A stretch of 38,171 bases of DNA from Streptomyces corallincola (lineage in GTDB: Bacteria; Actinomycetota; Actinomycetes; Streptomycetales; Streptomycetaceae), in the NCBI RefSeq assembly GCF_019104725.1, contig NZ_JAHRXF010000054.1:1-38171 (forward strand). The letters are read 5' to 3'. Shown in pieces: positions 33,145 to 38,171 of the stretch; position 1 is the stretch's first letter; the number at the start of each line of letters is the position of its first letter. The notes beneath the pieces were generated by a model. The model ran no database searches and was not told where the DNA came from. It worked only from the letters and a program-made list of their open reading frames with translations. A program made the translations under genes and the position numbers.

Positions 33145-33158
33145 TGGGAGCGCTCCCA
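33145..33158. promoter_or_regulatory. CebR operator upstream of cebE
   Basis: TGGGAGCGCTCCCA is a perfect 14-bp palindrome (16 bp with the flanking G and C) and the known recognition sequence of CebR. It lies in the 358-bp divergent region between cebE and cebR; bound repressor would shut off cebEFG and could affect cebR itself. Cellobiose/cellotriose release it in studied species. Confidence 0.95.
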
Positions 33159-33385
33159 CTGCGATGGCTTGAAGAGTCGCGGAGGGCGGGCGGAGTGTCA
33201 AGGGACCCGGCACGGCCAACTCCGTTGAGTTACCCGGCCGTTAACGTCCACGCCCCGGTCGGCCCCGCGGAGGGGGCCGTCCCGGCTGTTACATTCCAGG
33301 CCAGGACCACGACCCGGCCGTCGTGGTCTCGACGATCGAGCCGCGCCACCCCGCTCCGGGGACCCGGCCGGGAGAGGGCGGACCC

Positions 33386-34474
33386 ATGACAGGCCAAGGC
33401 GCGCGCAGCCGGAGTGCGGGGCGACCCACGCTCGAAGAGGTCGCCGCGCGGGCCGGAGTCGGCCGCGGCACCGTCTCCCGCGTCATCAACGGCTCCCCCC
33501 GGGTCAGCGACTCGACCCGCGCGGCGGTCGAGGCGGCGGTCGCGGAGCTGGGCTACGTCCCGAACACGGCCGCCCGGGCCCTGGCGGCCAACCGCACGGA
33601 CGCCATCGCCCTCGTCGTCCCCGAACCGGAGACCCGCTTCTTCGCCGAGCCGTACTTCTCGGACATGCTGCGTGGCGTCGGCTCCGAACTCGCCGACACA
33701 GAGATGCAGTTGCTCCTGATCTTCGCGGGCAGCGACCGCGAGCGGCAGCGCCTGGCCCAGTACCTCGCGGCCCACCGTGTCGAGGGCGTCCTCCTGGTCT
33801 CCGTCCACGCCGACGACCCGCTCCCGGATCTGCTGGCCGCCCTGGACATCCCGGCGGTGATCAGCGGCCCCCGCTCGGCCGAGGAGACCCTGGCCTCGGT
33901 GGACTCCGACAACTACGGCGGAGCCCGGTCGGCCGTCGAGCATCTGCTCTCCCGTGGGCGACGGCGCATCGCCCACATCACCGGCCGCCTCGACGTGTAC
34001 GGCGCGCAGCGACGGGTGGACGGGTACCGGGACGCCCTGGAAGCGGCCGGGGTGAGGGAACTCCTGCTGGAGCAGGGCGACTTCACGGAGGAGGGCGGAC
34101 GCCGGGCCATGTCCGCACTCCTGTCCCGCCACCCCGACCTGGACGCCGTGTTCGCCGGGTCGGACGTCATGGCCGCGGGCGCCCGTCAGGTCCTGCGGGA
34201 AGCGGGGCTCCGGATTCCCGCCGACGTCGCCCTGGTCGGCTACGACGACTCGGCCATCGCCCGCCACATGGAACCCCCGCTGACCTCCGTCCGACAGCCC
34301 ATCGAGAGCATGGGCCGCGCCATGATCGGGCTGCTCCAGGCGGAGATCGGGGGGGAGTGGGGGGCTGGGGGGCCCGGCGGCGGTCCCACCAGCGGCTCCG
34401 TGGTCGCCGTAGGCGCCGGGGGGCATCGGCACGAGGTGCTACGGACCGAGCTGGTGGTGCGGGAGTCTTCTTGA
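33386..34474 (+). CDS. cebR: LacI-family cellobiose repressor CebR
   Basis: A 362-aa LacI/GalR regulator. HTH: PTLEEVAARAGVGRGTVSRV then INGSPRVS and the hinge ELGYVPNTAARALAANRT; sugar-binding core: LVVPEPETRFFAEPYFSDML, GVLLVSVHADDP, DSDNYGGARSAVEHLLSRG, VFAGSDVMAAGARQVL, VALVGYDDSAIARHMEPPLTSVRQP. CebR represses cebEFG and bglC and is released by cellobiose or cellotriose. Its C-terminus carries an Gly-rich insertion (EWGAGGPGGGPTSGS) before the last strand (RTELVVRESS). ATG 33386 has GGAGAGG upstream; an earlier in-frame start (33323) would add residues before the HTH and is rejected. Confidence 0.95.
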   Translation: MTGQGARSRSAGRPTLEEVAARAGVGRGTVSRVINGSPRVSDSTRAAVEAAVAELGYVPNTAARALAANRTDAIALVVPEPETRFFAEPYFSDMLRGVGSELADTEMQLLLIFAGSDRERQRLAQYLAAHRVEGVLLVSVHADDPLPDLLAALDIPAVISGPRSAEETLASVDSDNYGGARSAVEHLLSRGRRRIAHITGRLDVYGAQRRVDGYRDALEAAGVRELLLEQGDFTEEGGRRAMSALLSRHPDLDAVFAGSDVMAAGARQVLREAGLRIPADVALVGYDDSAIARHMEPPLTSVRQPIESMGRAMIGLLQAEIGGEWGAGGPGGGPTSGSVVAVGAGGHRHEVLRTELVVRESS

Positions 34475-34514
34475 GGGGTGGGGGCGGGGTGGGTTTGAGG
34501 GGTGGGGTGCGTGT

Positions 34515-34531
34515 GCCGGGGTGCCCCCGGC
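34515..34531 (+). terminator. hairpin after cebR
   Basis: GCCGGGG-TGC-CCCCGGC, a 7-bp stem with a 3-base loop, 40 bp after the cebR stop. A G-rich run (several GGGG/GGG tracts, 34474-34508) separates them. Confidence 0.6.
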
Positions 34532-34539
34532 GGCTCCGT

Positions 34540-35559
34540 GGACCCATTCATCGGCGGCTACGTTCCGCACGCGACGAGTGATCCGTTTCTGATGGCGGCT
34601 GCGGCTGGCCGAGGAGTGGAGAGCGGTGTTCAGAACACCCTTATTTCGCTGTTCAGTTGCTGACGAAAAGCAGCCCGCCGCATCGGGAGATGGGCCAGCC
34701 GAGCACGGCACGCCTTGGTGCTGTAGATACTCGGGACGCCGTACCCGTCCGCTGCCCTCGCGGCTACCTCCAAGCAGTGGACGACCGCGCGGGGCCGAGA
34801 CGGCAAGCAGGCGGGGTGCTGATCGCAACGAGGACTTGGCAGCTTTCGGCCCCTCCAACGTCGGAAGGCTGGTCGGCATCCTAAGCGGCCACCGCACGCA
34901 CTCCGCAGATGCCCGCCGCGCTGGTCAGGGGGAGGCGGCCTGGGCATCAGCGCTGGAACAACTTCCCACCCTTCAAAGGAGTGACGAGTGTCCTCTGAGC
35001 GATGTGGGCCGCCCGTATGCCGCCCGCGCTCTACTCGCCGCGTGGGCTACTGGGTCAACTCGGCACACCGGTAAAGGAGTAGGCGCCGCACAGGCTGACT
35101 GACCGGCCGAGCCATACAGCTCCGGTACAAGCTGCCGGGAGAGGTGCACGTTTCCCTGAGGGGGAGTGTCATGTTGGCGGCGCGCAGTCCGTGCACCACG
35201 CTGAACAAAGGGCGCGCGGCCATCGCGGACTCGCTGAAGATCAGGTCCCGTTGAAGGTGGTCCGCAGGGGTAATCCCTGTGGTTGCCACGCCGTACTGCG
35301 GAACAGGAGGGGCGTACTCATGGGGGCGGGAGCGGATGGATACGCCCCGCATCCAAGGAAACAGGACCATCCGCAGGGGTATCCGTGGGAGTGTGCTGGT
35401 ACTGGCGGTGTGGCGCCAACTAGTTCCCGAGTAACCGAACTTCGGCATGGGGGAGGCGGGTTGCGCGGGCGCGTTCTGCTCTACGCCGGTAAGGATGGGA
35501 GTCGGCTGAGGCTTCCCGGTTCTAGGCGCGGAGTTGGGGGTGCGTGAAGAGTGCTGACA
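34540..35559. other. gene-poor, lower-GC region
   Basis: About 1 kb with more A/T than its surroundings and no protein I recognise on either strand. Frames of 100-180 codons exist (for example 35191-35547 plus, 35047-35598 minus), but their third-base composition is not that of Streptomyces genes, and I see no family signature. It may hold decayed genes of a past insertion. GGTGTTCAGAACACC (34625-34639) is a 15-bp dyad. The next feature is the CRISPR array. Confidence 0.4.
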
Positions 35560-35693
35560 ACGAGGTCGGCGGTGTTTCTCCGCGCAGAGGCACGGCATCT
35601 CCCCGACAGCGCGCGAAGAATGTCCAATATGCCGCTATCCCCGCAAGTTGCCAAACTCAATCAACCCCCCAGACAAACCCCCAGCTCAACGAG
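35560..35693 (+). promoter_or_regulatory. putative CRISPR leader
   Basis: The 134 bp before the first repeat are less GC-rich than the surrounding genome, with patches such as AATGTCCAATATGCCGC and CCAAACTCAATCAACC. The orientation fits a leader: terminal repeats at the other end are degenerate, and the repeat reads in the type I-E sense (CCCCGC stem first, CTGTTCCC handle last) on the plus strand. No promoter could be placed with confidence. Confidence 0.4.
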
Positions 35694-36882
35694 CCGCTCC
35701 CCGCGCACGCGGGGCTGTTCCCCCGCTGTGGATGGCCGTGCAGAACCTCGTCAACCGCTCCCCGCACACGCGGGGCTGTTCCCCAGTACGAGCTGGACTC
35801 GAAGAGGAACTGGTTCCGCTCCCCGCACACGCGGGGCTGTTCCCGTCACCGCCGAGACCCTGGACGCCATCTCCAACCGCTCCCCGCACACGCGGGGCTG
35901 TTCCCCGTAGTGCGGCGTGAACCCATTTCGAATGTCACCGCTCCCCGCACACGCGGGGCTGTTCCCTGGACGATGTCGTAGGGCCGGTAGTGCCACTGCT
36001 GCTCCCCGCGCACGCGGGGCTGTTCCCGTGGCCCAGGCGGCGCTCAAGGCGCTCGGCTACTGCTCCCCGCGCACGCGGGGCTGTTCCCATCACGACGGAG
36101 TCGCAGTACGTGTGCGGTGCCTGCTCCCCGCGCACGCGGGGCTGTTCCCCACACCGCGCACGGGCACAGCGACGGCCCGAACTGCTCCCCGCGCACGCGG
36201 GGCTGTTCCGTCGGCGGCCCCGGCGAAGCGTCCGGCCGGTCCCTGCTCCCCGCGCACGCGGGGCTGTTCCCCGGCGGCAAGCCGCCGTCACGGGCGACCA
36301 CGTCTGCTCCCCGCGCACGCGGGGCTGTTCCCTACGTGGCCGCCATGCAGGCCGCCGTCACCGACTGCTCCCCGCGCACGCAGGGCTGTTCCGCACAGGT
36401 AGGCGCACTGGGTCTCATGAAGCTGCTGCTCCCCGCGCACGCGGGGCTGTTCCCGGCAATGAGGCCGAAAAGGGTGATCGAATTGACCGCTCCCCGCACA
36501 CGCGGGGCTGTTCCTCATCGACGGGTTCCTCCCTCATATGGACGGCACCGCTCCCCGCACGCGCGGGGCTGTTCCCATCGCACGTGATGCTGGCGAAGGT
36601 CAGCGCCCCCACTCCCCGCACGCGCGGGGCTGCTCCCGACACCTACCGGTCCGCCTGCCACGCCCTCGGCCGCTCCCCGCGCACGCGGGGCTGCTCCCAG
36701 GTCGGCAGGGAGCGGCCCGATCATGCGCTCCCGCTCCCCGCACACGCGGGGCTGTTCCCCTGGCCCTGCCCGTCGTCCCCGCGCCGTCCCGCCGCTCCCC
36801 GCACACGCGGGGGCTGTTCCCAACCCCGCTGCTATACGGCGCCCTACTGCTGGCCGCTCCCCGCACCCACCGAGTTGCCCCC
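35694..36882 (+). CRISPR. type I-E-like CRISPR array, 20 repeats / 19 spacers
   Basis: Repeats begin (29-bp unit, first C at 35694) with an exact 61-bp period from 35694 to 36792, giving 29-bp repeats and 32-bp spacers, the canonical type I-E geometry. Each repeat has the stem CCCCGC/GCGGGG around a 4-base loop (GCAC, ACAC or ACGC), a variable second base (CC or CT before GCTCC) and the handle CTGTTCCC. Variants occur in runs: CC/GCAC for repeat 1, CC/ACAC for 2-5, CT/GCAC for 6-13, CC/ACAC for 14, CC/ACGC for 15-16, CTGCTCCC handles for 16-17. Repeat 12 has G-to-A in the stem, repeat 19 an extra G, repeat 20 (36854-36882) is badly degenerate. No cas gene is within the window. Confidence 0.97.
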
Positions 36883-37020
36883 AGCCCACGGAACCGCGAC
36901 CACGATCTGCTCCACCCCAGCAACAACGCGAGGTAGGCACTCCCTAGCTGGAATCTCGCCCACCCTGAACACGCGACGCATCCACACGGAAACCTTCAGG
37001 GAGACACTCGCCAGGGTCAC

Positions 37021-37063
37021 CCCAACCCCAACCCCAACCTCAACCCGAACCCCAACCGCCCCC
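37021..37063. repeat. CCCCAA-type repeats (G-quadruplex potential)
   Basis: CCCAACCCCAACCCCAACCT and the following CAACCCGAACCCCAACCG form a short irregular CCCCAA repeat. On the minus strand it is GGTTGGGGTTGGGGTTGGGG-like, able to fold into a G-quadruplex. It lies just beyond the tRNA-His terminator, in 264 bp between array and tRNA that hold nothing else recognisable. Confidence 0.6.
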
Positions 37064-37103
37064 ACACCAGCGCACCACCCCGACGCGCGCCCCACGCACG
37101 ACA

Positions 37104-37136
37104 AAGGGCCGACCACGTTTCCGTGAGTCGGCCCTT
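37104..37136. terminator. tRNA-His terminator hairpin
   Basis: AAGGGCCGACCACG and CGTGAGTCGGCCCTT pair around TTTC, with one bulged A. It is 11 bp from the tRNA-His 3' end and is followed by pyrimidines; it could also stop rightward transcripts from the CRISPR array. Confidence 0.85.
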
Positions 37137-37146
37137 CATTGCTGAG

Positions 37147-37220
37147 GGTGAGTGACGGGACTCGAACCCGCGACATCCTGGACCACAACCAGGTGCTCTA
37201 CCATCTGAGCTACACCCACC
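37147..37220 (-). tRNA. tRNA-His (GTG)
   Basis: 74 nt including the His-specific extra G(-1) opposite discriminator C73. Acceptor GTGGGTG/CACTCAC, D-arm TAGCTCAGATGG, anticodon stem CCTGG/CCAGG with loop TTGTGGT (anticodon GTG), T-arm GGGTTCGAGTCCC. CCA is not encoded. Confidence 0.97.
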
Positions 37221-37278
37221 ACGACCGGTGCTTGGGATGTTTCCCCGACCGGCCGAGAAGAAGTCTACAGGGTCTGGC

Positions 37279-37312
37279 GGGGTGCTCGCGCCCAGGTATT
37301 CGCGGGCACCCC
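37279..37312 (-). terminator. hairpin after orn
   Basis: GGGGTGCTCGCG and CGCGGGCACCCC pair over 12 positions with one mismatch around CCCAGGTATT, 17 bp downstream of the orn stop codon. Confidence 0.75.
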
Positions 37313-37329
37313 CGTACGTCGCGTGCGGC

Positions 37330-37932
37330 TTATTCCGCCCGGAGTACGTGCCGTGCCGCGATCTTCTTGGCGGTCTCGGAGTCGGGGCCCGGCTGCGGTA
37401 CGAAGACCGCCTCGCGGTAGTAGCGGAGTTCGGCGATGGACTCGCGGATGTCGGCCAGCGCGCGGTGGTTGCCGTTCTTCTCCGGGCTGTTGAAGTACGC
37501 GCGCGGGTACCAGCGCCGTGCCAGTTCCTTCACGGAGGACACGTCCACGATCCGGTAGTGCAGGTGGCCCTCCAGTGCGGGCATGTCCCGCAGCAGGAAG
37601 CCGCGGTCCGTGCCGACGGAGTTGCCGCACAGCGGGGCCTTGCCCGGCTCCTTGACGTGCTCACGGATATAGGCGAGCACCTGCGCCTCGGCGTCGGCCA
37701 GCGTGGTGCCGTCGGCCAGCTCGTCCAGCAGCCCGGAAGCGGTGTGCATACGGCGCACCACCTCCGGCATCGTCTCCAGCGCGGCGTCCGGGGGGCGGAT
37801 GACGACGTCCACGCCTTCGCCGAGCACGTTCAGCTCGGAGTCCGTGACGAGGGCGGCCACCTCGATGAGAGCGTCGTCGGACAGCGAGAGGCCGGTCATC
37901 TCGCAGTCGATCCACACCATGCGATCGTTCAT
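37330..37932 (-). CDS. orn: oligoribonuclease
   Basis: A 200-aa DEDDh 3'-to-5' exonuclease that degrades short RNA and the c-di-GMP breakdown product pGpG to mononucleotides. Exonuclease motifs: VWIDCEMTGL (Exo I, D and E), CGNSVGTDRGFL (Exo II), and NHRALADIRESI (Exo III, H and D). Length matches Orn. In Streptomyces the gene (ornA) lies beside adpA, which would lie just past the window. ATG 37932. As the terminal step of c-di-GMP turnover it links functionally with CdgA in this window. A repeat-rich region lies upstream. Confidence 0.96.
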   Translation of the reverse strand: MNDRMVWIDCEMTGLSLSDDALIEVAALVTDSELNVLGEGVDVVIRPPDAALETMPEVVRRMHTASGLLDELADGTTLADAEAQVLAYIREHVKEPGKAPLCGNSVGTDRGFLLRDMPALEGHLHYRIVDVSSVKELARRWYPRAYFNSPEKNGNHRALADIRESIAELRYYREAVFVPQPGPDSETAKKIAARHVLRAE

Positions 37933-37969
37933 GTGTCTCACCTTACGGCGCCCCGCCCCCACGGAACCG

Positions 37970-38171
37970 CACGTGCGCCCACATAGCGCCAGCCCACACA
38001 GTGCCGGCCCACATAGCCCCAGCCACACAGTGCTGCCCCAGATGTCTCCGCCCCACATGGCGTCGGACCACACATTCCCGCCCACATAGCGGCGCCGCCC
38101 CACATAGCGTCAGCACACACACCGCCGCCCCCCTCACACATACCCAGCACGTCGGCCCACATAGGGCCGCC
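37970..38171. repeat. degenerate CCCACATAG repeats upstream of orn
   Basis: About ten to twelve units of CCCACATAG or close variants (CCCACACAG, CCCACATGG, CCACACATT) recur at roughly 15-17-bp intervals to the window edge, separated by GC-rich hexamers such as CGCCAG. They occupy the whole visible upstream region of orn. They encode nothing plausible; they could be a regulator array or a decayed tandem repeat. Confidence 0.75.

Noticed and set aside
35191..35547. 118-codon plus-strand frame before the CRISPR leader
   Set aside because: Third-base composition is unlike genes here, no ribosome site or family signature is visible; kept only as part of the gene-poor region.
35544..37126. Plus and minus frames across the CRISPR repeats (for example LPAHAGLFP-type repeats)
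   Set aside because: The repeated peptides are translations of the 61-bp CRISPR units, not a protein family.

Overview
The sequence is a very GC-rich, densely coding actinobacterial chromosome segment, almost certainly from Streptomyces. Evidence: strong third-position GC bias, GTG/TTG starts, many 4-bp ATGA/GTGA gene overlaps, DasR- and CebR-type operators, and Streptomyces-typical families (class F sortase, AA10 chitin-active LPMO, PAS-GGDEF-EAL protein, Prim-Pol-like small proteins). Gene order from recall resembles the ornA - cebR - cebEFG - bglC - ... - cdgA - ... - chb3 stretch of the S. coelicolor chromosome core; this synteny is remembered, not computed.

Layout. 1-3.0 kb: 3' end of a wall-anchored protein with an LASTG sorting signal, a HAD-IIA phosphatase on the other strand, then a two-gene sortase-substrate/sortase unit. 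3.3-3.6 kb: GntR remnant and the first of three near-identical tRNA-Lys(CTT)-plus-terminator cassettes (others at 8.1 and 17.4 kb). 3.8-8.0 kb: secreted NlpC/P60-like hydrolase with two peptidoglycan-binding modules, an SPFH protein, a DasR-box-controlled chitin LPMO and a DUF3592 membrane protein. 8.35-11.4 kb: four-gene Ehu-type ABC importer (ehuBCD-A). 11.6-17.3 kb: tandem NTF2-fold protein with a two-operator promoter, a 22-bp tandem repeat, an LLM flavin oxidoreductase overlapping tail-to-tail with the c-di-GMP protein CdgA, and a secreted M6-like metalloprotease. 17.5-24.0 kb, all minus strand: Prim-Pol-like protein whose stop codon lies in a tRNA gene, a small conserved protein, then an overlapping unit of SF1 helicase, unknown 535-aa protein, Cas4/AddB-like Fe-S nuclease and PAP2 phosphatase. 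24.2-28.2 kb: histidine phosphatase, three copies of a 74-bp element, an NsdA-like HTH/TPR regulator, a small Prim-Pol-like protein and a spermidine-synthase-fold protein.

28.2-34.5 kb is a complete cellobiose/cello-oligosaccharide utilisation locus: CebR repressor, CebE binding lipoprotein, CebF and CebG permeases, and BglC beta-glucosidase, with a perfect CebR operator before cebE and a one-mismatch copy on the bglC start codon. No MsiK-type ATPase is present, as expected for this family, where the ATPase is shared and encoded elsewhere.

34.5-36.9 kb breaks the core gene order: about 1.2 kb of lower-GC DNA with no recognisable gene, then a type I-E-like CRISPR array (20 repeats, 19 spacers, strict 61-bp period for the intact units) with no cas gene in the window. 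The window closes with tRNA-His, oligoribonuclease (orn) and a cluster of short degenerate repeats upstream of orn.

The best candidates for something not fully described are the nuclease / unknown / helicase unit, the block-structured repeat alleles of the CRISPR array, the paired operators around the tandem-NTF2 promoter, and the dispersed tRNA-Lys cassettes.
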